A stretch of 44,492 nucleotides of DNA, taken from positions 1-44,492 of IMG/VR virus record IMGVR_UViG_3300036781_000327; one strand, 5' to 3'. Below, one piece after another: positions 36,057 through 44,492 of this stretch. Made by a program: the position numbers and the translations under genes. Numbering within the stretch: the stretch's first letter is position 1; each line of letters begins with the position of its first letter. This stretch comes from a virus. The notes beneath the pieces are model-generated. The model searched no databases and was not told the origin of the DNA. It worked only from the letters and a program-made list of their open reading frames with translations.

Positions 36057-36697
36057 GATGTCTTCACCGCAAGTAATCCTACGTTTGCCGCAGGTCTCCA
36101 AGTTTTTCCATGATTGTGACCCTGCGATCCTCCTACAGAACTCGTTGTAATAGTTGATGTAGGGTCATCAACTTTTCCTCTTGCAGGTATAGTGCTGCTT
36201 CCACTTCCTGTAGTTTCTTTTGCCATCCTTGCTGTATGGGAGTGAGCAGGTATTTGAGAAATCGTAAGAATTGTATCGGTTTGTTGCCAACTAGTTAAAG
36301 GGGATTGAGTTCCTGCCAAAAAAGTTCCTGCGTATTTATTTTTTGTGCTACTTCCGCTAGTCACCCCAAGAAGTCTATCTCCAGTATCAGGAATAATAGT
36401 CCACCCAGTTGGTGCAGCTCCTTGGTAGAACCACATTTTAGTCCCTTGAACAAATCCAACTTGAGAAAATTGTAATTGAAAATTCTGAGGATTCCCTCCA
36501 ATTGTCCTACTTGTCATAAGGAGATCGGTAGCAATTGAAAATCCTCCTGGGATCGGAGAAAGAGCTGTAAGATCAATCGTCCTAATAATTTCGATCGCGC
36601 ATTGATAATCGGTTAACCCCTTTCTTAGAAGGGTAGTGTCATTATTTGCTGCGCTAGAAGCGACCGGTAAATCAGATAGTTGAACTGGTGAGCTCAT
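36053..36697 (-). CDS. Short tail fibre with collar-type HxH motifs
   Basis: This 214-residue protein ends like T4 gp12-type collar or receptor-binding fibres: WFYQGAAPTGWTIIPDTGDR, ISQIPAHSHTARMAKET, SVGGSQGHNHGKTWRPAANV. The HSH and HNH pairs are candidate metal ligands that hold a trimeric tip. The N-terminus (SDLPVASSAANNDTTLLRKG) is a typical attachment region. It follows the baseplate genes in the late operon. Confidence 0.75.
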   Translation of the reverse strand: MSSPVQLSDLPVASSAANNDTTLLRKGLTDYQCAIEIIRTIDLTALSPIPGGFSIATDLLMTSRTIGGNPQNFQLQFSQVGFVQGTKMWFYQGAAPTGWTIIPDTGDRLLGVTSGSSTKNKYAGTFLAGTQSPLTSWQQTDTILTISQIPAHSHTARMAKETTGSGSSTIPARGKVDDPTSTITTSSVGGSQGHNHGKTWRPAANVGLLAVKTS

Positions 36698-36705
36698 TGT
36701 TTCTC

Positions 36706-37176
36706 CTAAGGGATCGTTTTAGTTTGTCCGTAGACGATATAAGGGCCGGATCCTCCTGTGATTGTCACAGTTCCACTGCCTGATATTACAGGGGTAGTGA
36801 TTCCGACTTTCTTAATATCGATAAATGTAGCGCCTACTGAACCAGGTGGCAAGTAAATCATTCCATGATATACGTTTGAGGCATTACCTGTGTCTACTAC
36901 ATAGATGTAGGCTAATCCTCCATTCACTGCATCAAACATCGTTTGACCAGTTCCTAAAGTGACAACTCCTTGACTTAATATTTGATCAAACCAAATTATC
37001 CAGTCATTAATCGTTCTAAATAGCCAGTTAAACCAATTTCGTGGAGGAAATTCAAGTCGAGCGAATCCTTCTAACTGCTTTTCTGATGGAGGTGTAAGAA
37101 CGTTATTTTGTAGCGATACCGGATCAACTTGATCTTCAGTTGCCCAGTTCGGGTAAAATGTAGGTTTATTTACCAT
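36706..37176 (-). CDS. Tail fibre N-terminal-type protein
   Basis: This 156-residue protein carries FPPRNWFNWLFRTINDWIIW near residue 45, a motif common at the base of phage fibres that bind the baseplate. Its C-terminus is beta-rich (GSGTVTITGGSGPYIVYG). It lies between the DUF2612-like and collar-fibre genes and is probably the adaptor. Confidence 0.65.
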   Translation of the reverse strand: MVNKPTFYPNWATEDQVDPVSLQNNVLTPPSEKQLEGFARLEFPPRNWFNWLFRTINDWIIWFDQILSQGVVTLGTGQTMFDAVNGGLAYIYVVDTGNASNVYHGMIYLPPGSVGATFIDIKKVGITTPVISGSGTVTITGGSGPYIVYGQTKTIP

Positions 37177-37177
37177 A

Positions 37178-37954
37178 TCAATATCCTATAAATTCGGCTA
37201 GTTGTCCTGCGCCTGTTGTGTCTACTCCAATAAAATTAGGTGGTTCACCTAGAGCCTCTGCGAATCCTCCTCCAAAATCAGGGTTAACCGTTTCTCCTCT
37301 TTGGATGTATAGGTCAACTAATCCACTTCCTGGATCAACTTGAAATTGGTGCAATTCTAAGGGATTAATAGGGTCTGGGGAAACGAATAACGGCTCAGTA
37401 AATGGATCGTTTGAGAAAGAAAATGGATTGGTATTGTATGTCGCTGTTACTCCGATAAATCTTACTCCAGCCGGACTAGTTTTTTGAATTTCTGAATTAA
37501 GATCCGAGGGATTAGGGAAAGGATAAATTAAATGATTGAGACCCACTAATCCATTGGTTGCCATTTGATATGCAGCAGGGTATACTTCATTATACCAGAT
37601 TTTAGAGGCATCCGTGAGATATTTCAGAATCGCTATAACATTCTCGGGGGTGCCACTACTTTGATTCACGAAGATCTGGAAACCAAGATCCTCCCTATAT
37701 GAAGCATCACTTTGACCTGGAATTCTTGCTAACCCTATGATCTGACCGAGTCCATCAAGTTGAACGCCTTCTGCTGTATTTAGAGATCGCATTGTGAGTA
37801 ATAACTGCTCTTGAGTATTAATAACTTGCGCTTCGCTTATTAGTGCAGCGATCATTTTTTGAAAATTGGTTAGATTTCCATTGGGTAATCGAATTTGAAA
37901 TTGCGATGCTAAAAGAGCAATACAGCGATCAAAGTAATTAGGTATATCTACCAT
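37178..37954 (-). CDS. Baseplate protein (DUF2612 / gpI-like)
   Basis: This 258-residue protein has AEGVQLDGLGQIIGLARIPG, SYREDLGFQIFVNQSSGTPE, VIAILKYLTDA and a C-terminus with PDFGGGFAEALG. This matches DUF2612-type baseplate wedge tip proteins found after baseplate J. It would link the wedge to the fibres. Confidence 0.68.
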   Translation of the reverse strand: MVDIPNYFDRCIALLASQFQIRLPNGNLTNFQKMIAALISEAQVINTQEQLLLTMRSLNTAEGVQLDGLGQIIGLARIPGQSDASYREDLGFQIFVNQSSGTPENVIAILKYLTDASKIWYNEVYPAAYQMATNGLVGLNHLIYPFPNPSDLNSEIQKTSPAGVRFIGVTATYNTNPFSFSNDPFTEPLFVSPDPINPLELHQFQVDPGSGLVDLYIQRGETVNPDFGGGFAEALGEPPNFIGVDTTGAGQLAEFIGY

Positions 37955-38120
37955 CGTCTAACCTATAAATCTCTCCATCCATTTCAGTATCGGCTTCCTG
38001 GCAAGCTTCACACAATGGATAATCAAAGTAATCACCTAAATTATCTCTAACTATTTTATTAATACAAGAATCTCTAATTAATGGTCTGCATTTATATGTT
38101 TTCTTTTCTTCTTCTACCAT
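37938..38120 (-). CDS. Small four-Cys protein in the baseplate region
   Basis: This 60-residue protein (starting MVEEEKKTYKCRPLIRDSCI) has four Cys (KC, SC and CEAC), likely a zinc site. The ATG overlaps the baseplate J stop (TAATG), which decides against the GTG at 38156. It overlaps the next gene by 17 bases. Function unknown. Confidence 0.58.
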   Translation of the reverse strand: MVEEEKKTYKCRPLIRDSCINKIVRDNLGDYFDYPLCEACQEADTEMDGEIYRLDDGRYT

Positions 38121-40126
38121 TATACTACCGTAACTAATATTCTGGATAAGTCCCACGCCGAAATTTCACTCTCCTCGATTATTATATCTGATGTACCAAA
38201 GGAAGGGGAATCAGTAGCGGTTGCTGTGGAAGCTATGACCATATTTCCGCTTGCAATTCCTGGCACTGTAAAAATTTGAGCTAGAACTCTCTGGAAAAGA
38301 ACGTCTATTCCTACACCCAAACTGTTTCCATAATTTAAGATTGCTAACGCTACTTGTTGAGTGCCATCTGAGGGGAATGTTTCTTCTGAATATAGTGTAA
38401 GAGCAACTTGAACCCATATGAAAATTTCTGTCGGTCTTGAGAAGAAAATCACTTGAGAATTTCCTTGTGAGTCAATAATCGTTATTCCATTTCCTGAGTT
38501 GACATTTCCAAAAGTCTCTATTCCAGCAGGCTTTGTAAGCCAAATTTGTTCAGCCACCGCTTGATCTGAACCACCCTCTACGACTGCCTCAAATGATTTA
38601 GGTGGTCTTCCGCCTTTGATTGATGCTGTCTGCGCTGTACCTGTTACTACAGCTGAATTAATGGTTAATACAGTAGCCTGAATAATATTTACAGTTACCG
38701 TCTGATTTCCAGTCCCTCCATAACTTGCAGATAATACTTGAGGAATCAACTCGAATTGAGCAACGATCAATCCCATCGTCGTAGCTTGATCGGTTGTAAA
38801 GCTCACTGAAAAATTTGAAACTGTATTATAGGTGATAGTAATTGTATCCCCTGAGGTGAATGGAAGAGGGAAAACAACTAAAATCGGTTCTTGCTGAAGA
38901 GTCACATTCTCGAAGACCGTCGCGCTTGTGACTCCTGGGACTTTCTGAAGTAAACCTGCTGTAATAGCCTCTACGGTTGCCGATCCTAATAGTTTGATAG
39001 AATTTTGTCTACGAATCCTAAGCTCTGCATCGGTTTCAGTGACTCGTCCTAATACTCCTGCAACCAGATTAGTGATTGTATTCCATCCTGCTAATGGGGT
39101 AATAATATTGGTTAATGTGCCAATTGGAGCTGGAATAGGGCCAAAGTTTTCTGCTAAAAAAGTAATGGGAGACGCTTGATAGATAATTTCTAGGTTAATG
39201 CCTGCGTTAGCAGAGAAGGGAACCGAGACATTAGTGGCATTAACCGTGATCGTGCCGTCCATATTGTCGACTACATTCCAAGGAGGTGATCCTGCATTTG
39301 CTATGAGTTTTAACTGAGCAGTGATCGCATTCTGATTCGCTGGAGCTATGAAAGTGATTACATTGGACGCCTGAGTTGCTCCTCCGGTTATCGATATGGA
39401 ATTGATGGTAACGCTCTTACCGGAAAGAGGAGTTATAGTAATAACATTTGTAGGAGTTGCTACTGCTGTGCAAACCGTTCCTGAACTGAATGCTTGGATC
39501 GCTGATGCTACGTCTGTTAGGGTCTGATTGCTGCTTGTATTATATGGGACTGCTGCTAGAGTAACTCCATTTATCGTGACTTTAATCGAATTGCTAGTAA
39601 CGAAAATAGGCCCTACATTTGAGAAGGTTATCACAGGTAACGAGTAGGTGAATACCGATCCATTCAGCAAAATAGTATAAGCTTGAGTTGTAACTGAGGT
39701 CACTTGAATTTTTACTATATCGGCATTTGTACGGCTTATCGTCCCTCCTACATTCGCAAAAAATGTGTCTCCAGTTGTAGGAAGTGAAGCTAATGAATTT
39801 ATTGGAATGTAAGTACCTTCTAATCCGGAAACTGTTGCTACAACCAACGTTTGAGTTGCTGGTAGTCTAGTGATTCCATTTAGCTGAACTACATTATCAA
39901 GTGAGATTCCAGAAGCAGAATTTGGATATTCGCTTAGATAAACATCGTCTAAATTTTCCCAAAGATCTGCATAAGCTTTGGCAAAAATCCCTATAAGCTG
40001 ACCACATACCGATTGAGGATCTGTATTTACATCGCCAAATTCAGCAATAAAAGCATTTTCAAGGGCTTGCTTTTCGTCAGCTAGTCGTGGCGTATTAAAG
40101 CCTTCTGGTGTCAAACCGAATGTCAT
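38120..40126 (-). CDS. Baseplate protein J with inserted beta domains
   Basis: This 668-residue wedge protein has J-family landmarks: MTFGLTPEGFNTPRLADEKQ, NTDPQSVCGQLIGIFAKAYA, GISLDNVVQLNGITRLPATQ, GRVTETDAELRIRRQNSIKL, KVPGVTSATVFENVT, KSFEAVVEGGSD and a C-terminal wedge region. Two units match the sheath and decoration inserts: about 172-258, nested inside an existing beta domain (AYTILLNGSVFTYSL up to GTITVNATN), and about 415-500, placed between ATVFENVT and GRPPKSFE. It joins the tube-sheath baseplate to the hub. Confidence 0.85.
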   Translation of the reverse strand: MTFGLTPEGFNTPRLADEKQALENAFIAEFGDVNTDPQSVCGQLIGIFAKAYADLWENLDDVYLSEYPNSASGISLDNVVQLNGITRLPATQTLVVATVSGLEGTYIPINSLASLPTTGDTFFANVGGTISRTNADIVKIQVTSVTTQAYTILLNGSVFTYSLPVITFSNVGPIFVTSNSIKVTINGVTLAAVPYNTSSNQTLTDVASAIQAFSSGTVCTAVATPTNVITITPLSGKSVTINSISITGGATQASNVITFIAPANQNAITAQLKLIANAGSPPWNVVDNMDGTITVNATNVSVPFSANAGINLEIIYQASPITFLAENFGPIPAPIGTLTNIITPLAGWNTITNLVAGVLGRVTETDAELRIRRQNSIKLLGSATVEAITAGLLQKVPGVTSATVFENVTLQQEPILVVFPLPFTSGDTITITYNTVSNFSVSFTTDQATTMGLIVAQFELIPQVLSASYGGTGNQTVTVNIIQATVLTINSAVVTGTAQTASIKGGRPPKSFEAVVEGGSDQAVAEQIWLTKPAGIETFGNVNSGNGITIIDSQGNSQVIFFSRPTEIFIWVQVALTLYSEETFPSDGTQQVALAILNYGNSLGVGIDVLFQRVLAQIFTVPGIASGNMVIASTATATDSPSFGTSDIIIEESEISAWDLSRILVTVV
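38627..38884 (-). repeat. Inserted beta domain, baseplate J copy 2 (diverged)
   Basis: Residues about 415-500 carry FTSGDTITITYNTVSNFSVS, DQATTMGLIVAQFE and INSAVVTGTAQTASI. It keeps the order of strands and the DQATT segment of sheath copy 2 but lost the GASQ motif. Confidence 0.58.
39353..39613 (-). repeat. Inserted beta domain, baseplate J copy 1
   Basis: Residues about 172-258 carry FVTSNSIKVTINGVTLAAVP, QTLTDVASAI and ISITGGATQASNVITF. It is nested within another domain, which marks it as a later insertion. Confidence 0.75.
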
Positions 40127-40482
40127 GGCAATATTTGCTCCATCTCTAGGTCTCCGTCAATCGTTGTACAAGCAAAGTTTACAGTAAATTGTCTGGTTGA
40201 TCCAATAAAATTTGAAGAGAATGCGGTAAGATTTATCACCCCTCTTGTGTTTAGTATTTCATCTTTCAGGAATGTTTCGACTTGAATTTGATTAGGATTT
40301 TTTATGAAAAAGTATTGGTAGTAAGGAACTCCTGCTAAAATATTTAGGAACCATTCTCCAGTTAAAAATCTAAGTCTAATAGCAAGATTTTGTGCTATTT
40401 GATCAACTCCCCCAACCAATGCAAAGTCAAAATCTTCGAATACTAAATCTCCTGTCGATGGATCTAAAGCTATATCTATCAC
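40123..40482 (-). CDS. Baseplate wedge protein (gp25-like)
   Basis: This 119-residue protein fits the gp25/XkdS family: DLVFEDFDFALVGGVDQIAQ, NLAIRLRFLTGEWFLNILAG, VPYYQYFFIKNPN. The short lysozyme-like fold nucleates sheath assembly on the baseplate. The start is GTG overlapping the spike stop (GTGA), and its own stop overlaps the J start (ATGA). Confidence 0.85.
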   Translation of the reverse strand: MIDIALDPSTGDLVFEDFDFALVGGVDQIAQNLAIRLRFLTGEWFLNILAGVPYYQYFFIKNPNQIQVETFLKDEILNTRGVINLTAFSSNFIGSTRQFTVNFACTTIDGDLEMEQILP

Positions 40483-41144
40483 GGTATCGTTCCTTTGATT
40501 GCGTCTAGCTGTGTTTGTAAAGATAACACATTTGCTATAAAAGTAGCATTCAATGGGCCATTAAATGCAAGCCCCATCACGGAAAGACCCTGTAAGAGCA
40601 CTAATAATTGAGAAAGAATATCTAACACCTCAGTTGATGAGCTGCCGATTGCCACCTTGCTTGATGTCTGTATTACTATGTCCCCATTGGCTTTGATCCT
40701 AAAACTAGATCCATTGAATGTAAGCAATACATCTGAATTGTTTGTAGCATCAGAAGTTTCCGAAAAAGGGAAAAGACCTGGGATAGCTATAGCATCAGAA
40801 ATATTGAATTTACGATTGTCGTCAGGGGTAACCTGTCCGCCTACTGTCAACCATAAATCAATAGATCGTTCGATAAAAACGAGAAGGCATGTGTCCCCCA
40901 CATCAACCGGAAAAGTCAAGCTGGCACCGCCTGCTCTAGGAAAAATTACAGGCACGTTTTCAAGAATTGGCATAGGGGTAAATGTTCCGTCTGCCCATGA
41001 TTTATTAAGTAAGGGCTGGATGGAAGCTTTTTGCAGTGTGTAGTCGTAGGAAACGATCGCCCCTGGTAATGAAGTGTGGACGTTTCCTAATTGGTATAGG
41101 ATCGCCTGACGGACTGCGTCTGACATTGTTACCGGACTTGTCAT
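40479..41144 (-). CDS. Baseplate spike (Gp138 / gpV-like)
   Basis: This 221-residue protein has an N-terminal OB-like region (HTSLPGAIVSYDYTLQKASI, VPVIFPRAGGASLTFPVDVG, DTCLLVFIERSIDLWL) followed by a beta-helix-like tip (FNGSSFRIKANGDIVIQTSS). This is the Gp138 membrane-puncturing layout. The ATG at 41144 overlaps the hub stop as ATGA and has AGGAG seven bases before it, so it is preferred over the ATG at 41174. Confidence 0.8.
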   Translation of the reverse strand: MTSPVTMSDAVRQAILYQLGNVHTSLPGAIVSYDYTLQKASIQPLLNKSWADGTFTPMPILENVPVIFPRAGGASLTFPVDVGDTCLLVFIERSIDLWLTVGGQVTPDDNRKFNISDAIAIPGLFPFSETSDATNNSDVLLTFNGSSFRIKANGDIVIQTSSKVAIGSSSTEVLDILSQLLVLLQGLSVMGLAFNGPLNATFIANVLSLQTQLDAIKGTIP

Positions 41145-42040
41145 TGAGTTGCTCCTGTCGCTAATTCGGTGCATTCTATATTAGATGACCAAACGAATCC
41201 GTAAGTGTCTCCATCATGTCTGACATTTTCAACTCGATAAGGGCCTCTAAAATTTAAATGAGTAGAGGAAAGGTCAATTTTAGAACCTGGAGTAATAAAA
41301 GGGTTTAGAGCCACGTTGACTTTGTAACCTGTAGTGGGAGCATCAGTTGCCTTGTATAGGAATAATCTTCTGTAGGTGAACCTTTGAGGAATTCCTTGCA
41401 TTCCAGTTTGTTCATTTATCTGAATAGCTGGTTGTGAAATTGTTCCATTAAGTGGGATGATTTGCAATGCTCCATTTTGAACGCTTACTTGCAATCCAAG
41501 TTTAGCACATACTATATCTAAAGCCTCTTTTCCCATAGCATTGTGCTTAAATCCTTGGCGATAAACTAAGTTATCACTAGCTGCATATTCCGCTATATCT
41601 ATACCCATCTGTGAGGCAATTCCATTTATAATTACTCTTGCTGGAGTATCTGCTGCATATGATAAATTTACCCTTAACTGATTCAAATACTTGTCTCCAT
41701 CTCCGCATTCCAATACAGTAACTATTTCCGGCTGATCAAAAATGTGAGATACTGCCGTCGTGTCTCCCACAAATAAAACTTCGGTTGCTTTCGCATTAGG
41801 AACTCCTGAATTGGAATAATTAGCATAAACAGTTACCTCGTCTCCATAGTCTTTGATTAGATTTCGGTGATCCTGACTTAAATTCCAAATCTTGACAATG
41901 CAAGAATTTGTCGACCAAGCCAAAGATTTTGTTATTGAAAATGAAACTCTTAATCCTGAAAGAGTTATGGTAGTAACATATCCATTGAAATTAGCATTCC
42001 TGATTCTAATTCGGACTGTCGCTGCTCGATAAAATTTCAT
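41141..42040 (-). CDS. Baseplate hub protein
   Basis: This 299-residue protein begins with a tube-like domain (RIRIRNANFNGYVTTITLSG, LRVSFSITKS) and continues with VLECGDGDKYLNQLRVNLSY, ARVIINGIASQMGI and a C-terminal NPFITPGSKIDLSS, as in gp27/protein D-like hubs. It joins the tail tube to the spike. ATGA overlaps link it on both sides. Confidence 0.78.
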   Translation of the reverse strand: MKFYRAATVRIRIRNANFNGYVTTITLSGLRVSFSITKSLAWSTNSCIVKIWNLSQDHRNLIKDYGDEVTVYANYSNSGVPNAKATEVLFVGDTTAVSHIFDQPEIVTVLECGDGDKYLNQLRVNLSYAADTPARVIINGIASQMGIDIAEYAASDNLVYRQGFKHNAMGKEALDIVCAKLGLQVSVQNGALQIIPLNGTISQPAIQINEQTGMQGIPQRFTYRRLFLYKATDAPTTGYKVNVALNPFITPGSKIDLSSTHLNFRGPYRVENVRHDGDTYGFVWSSNIECTELATGATQ

Positions 42041-42372
42041 GACTCTAAACTATCCAACTCGCCTGGCTCATAGTAAATCAATTCAGTTGTTTCTCCCATA
42101 TCAAACCGTCCAATATCTGTCCATTGTCCGATAATATTTTGACAAATGATATCTCCCTGTGGCATCCCTGGGGTAGCTGCATATTGTGCAGTTAGATTAT
42201 AATTAGTGACTACTTTAATCCCTAAAACGATAGGCTGATCATTCCTATCATAAATGCTCATCGTCCAATATTCATTCATAGCGTTCCAACTGAATGAAAG
42301 AATGAAAATCACTCCCGTAAGGGTAATTTGAGCTTGCCATGATGCCGATTCTTTAAATGGTATGATCTGCAT
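42037..42372 (-). CDS. Baseplate plug protein
   Basis: This 111-residue protein fits the small plug family encoded between Dit-like and hub genes: MQIIPFKESASWQAQITLTG, FILSFSWNAMNEYWTMSIYD, ELIYYEPGE. It probably seals the hub channel. TAATG and ATGA overlaps flank it. Confidence 0.75.
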   Translation of the reverse strand: MQIIPFKESASWQAQITLTGVIFILSFSWNAMNEYWTMSIYDRNDQPIVLGIKVVTNYNLTAQYAATPGMPQGDIICQNIIGQWTDIGRFDMGETTELIYYEPGELDSLES

Positions 42373-43040
42373 TATGTCACTCCTGCAATAGATAAGAGAT
42401 TGGTTAAAACGTTGGGGAGAATCGCAGTGGGAACGGTTGCTAGGCTTTGTACTCCGTAATTTGTTGCAGTCGTTGCTTGGTCTTTCAAACTAAATGGAGG
42501 ATCATTTTGAATGATGGGGATATTGGTATTTTCAGCAACGATTGATCTTGGAGTATTGTCTTGCACTCCTCCAAATACATTCCCTTGACTTGAGTAAACT
42601 TCTATGGTGTCGTCAAAGACTATCCTCTGAAGTTCTATGTTAAAAGTCAGTGTTTGACCTGTTCGAATTGTTCTCGGCACGTCAATGGAAGTGATAGCCA
42701 TATTGCGATATATTTTGATTCCGGTAACAATGTCAACGATTTGTCGCCTTTCATGAAGTAAAATCAATGAATTAAAGGCAGAAATAGAGCGATTAAAAGG
42801 CGCCAGGAGATTAAGAGGCGTATCTGTTATTAGACCCGAAAGGATCACTATATCGGGTTGATTAATGATGTGGTCGCTAATAATTGTCCCTGATTCGATA
42901 GGGTAGTATGTTACTCGTGAACTGAAACGATGCTCTTCTGAAACCATCGTATCAAAAGTAATGAGGGCAGGCCCATCGTTCGCCTGGTTGATTGAGCTCT
43001 GAGCATACTTTTGTTTACCGTAGATCAAGCTTAGAACCAT
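42372..43040 (-). CDS. Dit-like baseplate protein
   Basis: This 222-residue protein has the Dit-like pattern: MVSEEHRFSSRVTYYPIESG, TIISDHIINQPDIVILSGLI, RNMAITSIDVPRTIRTGQTL, TFNIELQRIVF. It forms a ring at the tail-tube end, between the tape measure and the hub. Its ATG overlaps the tape measure stop (TAATG). Confidence 0.75.
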   Translation of the reverse strand: MVLSLIYGKQKYAQSSINQANDGPALITFDTMVSEEHRFSSRVTYYPIESGTIISDHIINQPDIVILSGLITDTPLNLLAPFNRSISAFNSLILLHERRQIVDIVTGIKIYRNMAITSIDVPRTIRTGQTLTFNIELQRIVFDDTIEVYSSQGNVFGGVQDNTPRSIVAENTNIPIIQNDPPFSLKDQATTATNYGVQSLATVPTAILPNVLTNLLSIAGVT

Positions 43041-44119
43041 TATTCTACCTGCGGTGAATTGTTGATCACTTCTCTAGCCATCTCGTCTTTTAATGAACTG
43101 AAAGCTGCCTGGATCTGTTGATTGATTGCTACGCCTTGTTCCTGAGTTGTGCCTTGTGGAACGTTGACCTCAAATCGATTGTTATTCGTAATATTTATTG
43201 AACTCCTATTCTGAATAGCTTGACGACGATCCTCCACTTCTCTTTTGAATATTGCATCTTCTTCCGCTTGCTTTTCTTTAAGAGTATCTAGATTTGTCTT
43301 TCCTCCAAATAATCCCCTCCAAAAGTCTCTGGAAGCCTCTTTTATTTCTTCTGGTTCGACCTTTGGAGTCTTTTTAAAATGCTCTACAAATGAATTTGTT
43401 CCACTAACCGCTTTTGTCAATCCTGGAACTATCTCTTGTGCAATTGTCTGAATTAATTTGCTGAACTCATTGTTAAGGCTGGCAACATCCTTTTGGAAAG
43501 AAATAAATGATGGAATAGAATTTTCAAAGGCCTTTCCGAATTCTTTTTCCTTATCGATTAACTTACTGAATTCTCCGCTTCCCTGCTCAATTGCCCTTAA
43601 CCATGCTCCAGCCGATTGAGGATCGAAAATATTACCAAGAATTCTCAGTTTTTCTGATTTGTCCGATATTCGATTGATTTCATCGAATATCTGAAGCAAT
43701 ACATCTTTTGCATTAAGAAGCTCCCCATTTAGTCCTTTAAAGTTTATCCTTCCTTGTGTCTCATTGATGATTTGTAAGAGCTCTCCACTTCCTCTACTCG
43801 CTTCTTTAATCCCTATGGCAATCTTTTGAATCGCGGCGTTAAAACTTTCAGGATTAATGGAAAATTGTTGAGCTGCATTTTTTAAAGCAACGAATTCGTC
43901 TACAGCTATACCTGCATAATCTGCAAGATCCTTTGTTTGAACCGCTGCATCTGCAACGCCTGTTGCAAAACTGAAAATGGCTTGAACTGATTTAGCAATT
44001 AAAGAAGATTGTATTGCGAATTTTACTTTAAAACTATTTATTGTTCGTTCAAATTTATCTAGATTAGTTTTATCTAGATTGAATGATAATTTAGTAACTA
44101 ATTCGCGGACTATAGCCAC
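43040..44119 (-). CDS. Tape measure protein (short)
   Basis: This 359-residue protein follows the chaperone gene. It is helical with phage tape motifs: LVTKLSFNLDKTNLDKFERT, KTKDLADYAGIAVDEFVALK-type and KLRILGNIFDPQSAGAWLRA segments, a long coiled region, and a C-terminal NNNRFEVNVPQGTTQEQ. The start is GTG, eight bases after the -1 frame stop of the chaperone. Using the common rule of about 0.15 nm per residue, the tail would be near 54 nm, which is short for a myovirus. Confidence 0.8.
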   Translation of the reverse strand: MAIVRELVTKLSFNLDKTNLDKFERTINSFKVKFAIQSSLIAKSVQAIFSFATGVADAAVQTKDLADYAGIAVDEFVALKNAAQQFSINPESFNAAIQKIAIGIKEASRGSGELLQIINETQGRINFKGLNGELLNAKDVLLQIFDEINRISDKSEKLRILGNIFDPQSAGAWLRAIEQGSGEFSKLIDKEKEFGKAFENSIPSFISFQKDVASLNNEFSKLIQTIAQEIVPGLTKAVSGTNSFVEHFKKTPKVEPEEIKEASRDFWRGLFGGKTNLDTLKEKQAEEDAIFKREVEDRRQAIQNRSSINITNNNRFEVNVPQGTTQEQGVAINQQIQAAFSSLKDEMAREVINNSPQVE

Positions 44120-44126
44120 TTTCTAC

Positions 44127-44492
44127 CTATTTTTTTCCGATTTTTCTTCTTGCCACCTCTTCTAGATCAATTCGCATGTCAATTAGTGCATTTGCTCGAT
44201 ATAGGTCGTCAATATTCCATGTCGTCTCTAACTCTATAAGGGTTGCCATTCCTTCAATAATTAAACGCCATAAGGCATATTCCTGTCGCAATTCTTCGTG
44301 AAGGTTCTTTTCGTAGTTTGTGCCGGAATTGTCATTTGTTCTGTAAATAGGTTGCCAATACCGATCATTGAAAAAAAATTTGCGAAATTCACCTCTATCA
44401 CAAAGAAGACTACCTCGTATAATCCTGCTATATCCCCTGCAAACTCTATGTCAATGGTAGGAGCTGTTAATTCTTGACCATTTTTTCTGACT
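44127..44492 (-). CDS. Tail assembly chaperone, C-terminal part with -1 frame extension
   Basis: This continues the gene from base 1 (44366 equals base 1). The zero frame stops at 44261, giving the 161-residue G form. After a -1 slip, the frame stays open as NDRYWQPIYRTNDNSG, LHEELRQEYALWRLIIEG, IDDLYRANALIDMRIDLEE and ends at TAG 44129-44127, giving a 206-residue GT form. The extension is helical and charged, as GT-type tails that contact the tape measure are. Confidence 0.72.
44366..44492. repeat. Terminal direct repeat (circular-contig overlap), right copy
   Basis: This is an exact copy of bases 1-127. Joining 44365 to base 1 restores an uninterrupted tail assembly chaperone gene on the minus strand, which supports circular closure. 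Confidence 0.95.

Overview
The window is one complete genome of a contractile-tailed (myovirus-type) double-stranded DNA phage, assembled as a circle. The first 127 bases are repeated exactly as the last 127, so the unit genome is 44,365 bp and the contig ends fall inside one gene. The head-tail module is the set seen in Bcep781-like and related small myoviruses: terminase, DUF1073 portal, Mu gpF-like head protein, DUF2213 protease, DUF2184 capsid, DUF4054 connector, DUF3383 sheath, tube, tape measure and baseplate J. The DNA is AT-rich. A lipobox peptide and a Sec-type signal peptide suggest a low-GC, probably Gram-negative host, but nothing fixes the genus. I see no integrase, tRNA, CRISPR array, DNA polymerase, helicase or recognisable endolysin.

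Layout. (1) Late minus-strand operon, from 15640 leftward through base 1, across the junction and on down to 35612. In order: DUF1064 nuclease, two small genes, ParB-methyltransferase, small and large terminase, portal, head morphogenesis, protease, decoration protein, capsid, connector and neck proteins, sheath, tube, tail assembly chaperone with a probable -1 frameshift, tape measure, baseplate, and a short tail fibre. Nearly every junction is an ATGA, GTGA or TAATG overlap. (2) Early minus-strand block, 30827 to 26721: Cro-like regulator, HNH and ribbon-helix-helix proteins, zinc-ribbon proteins, an O-like replication initiator with internal iteron-like repeats, and an SSB-like protein. A fibre cassette (26679 to 21903) with its own glycosyltransferase follows. 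(3) Plus-strand early block, 31000 to 35510: RecB-like exonuclease, many tiny genes, and a RecT-like annealing protein. (4) Plus-strand accessory block, 15756 to 19110: DUF932 protein, HNH endonuclease and small genes. (5) A plus-strand cassette of secreted and membrane proteins (20461 to 21833) set between minus-strand fibre genes.

How it fits together. Early transcription diverges from a two-promoter switch near 30850-30916. Blocks 3 and 4 share a family of five near-identical promoter-operators (TTGAnT-N17-TAATAT with a palindrome over the -10), which suggests co-regulation. Replication probably starts at repeats inside the O-like gene. Recombination uses the Red-like exonuclease and annealase. 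The methyltransferase and nuclease sit just upstream of terminase.

The most unusual signals are: one approximately 85-residue beta-rich domain inserted repeatedly into four virion proteins (sheath, decoration, head-closure, baseplate J); the promoter-operator family; hairpin-plus-leader cassettes separating the tiny early genes; a candidate 65-nt small RNA upstream of the replication gene; and the Cys-rich secreted protein cassette.
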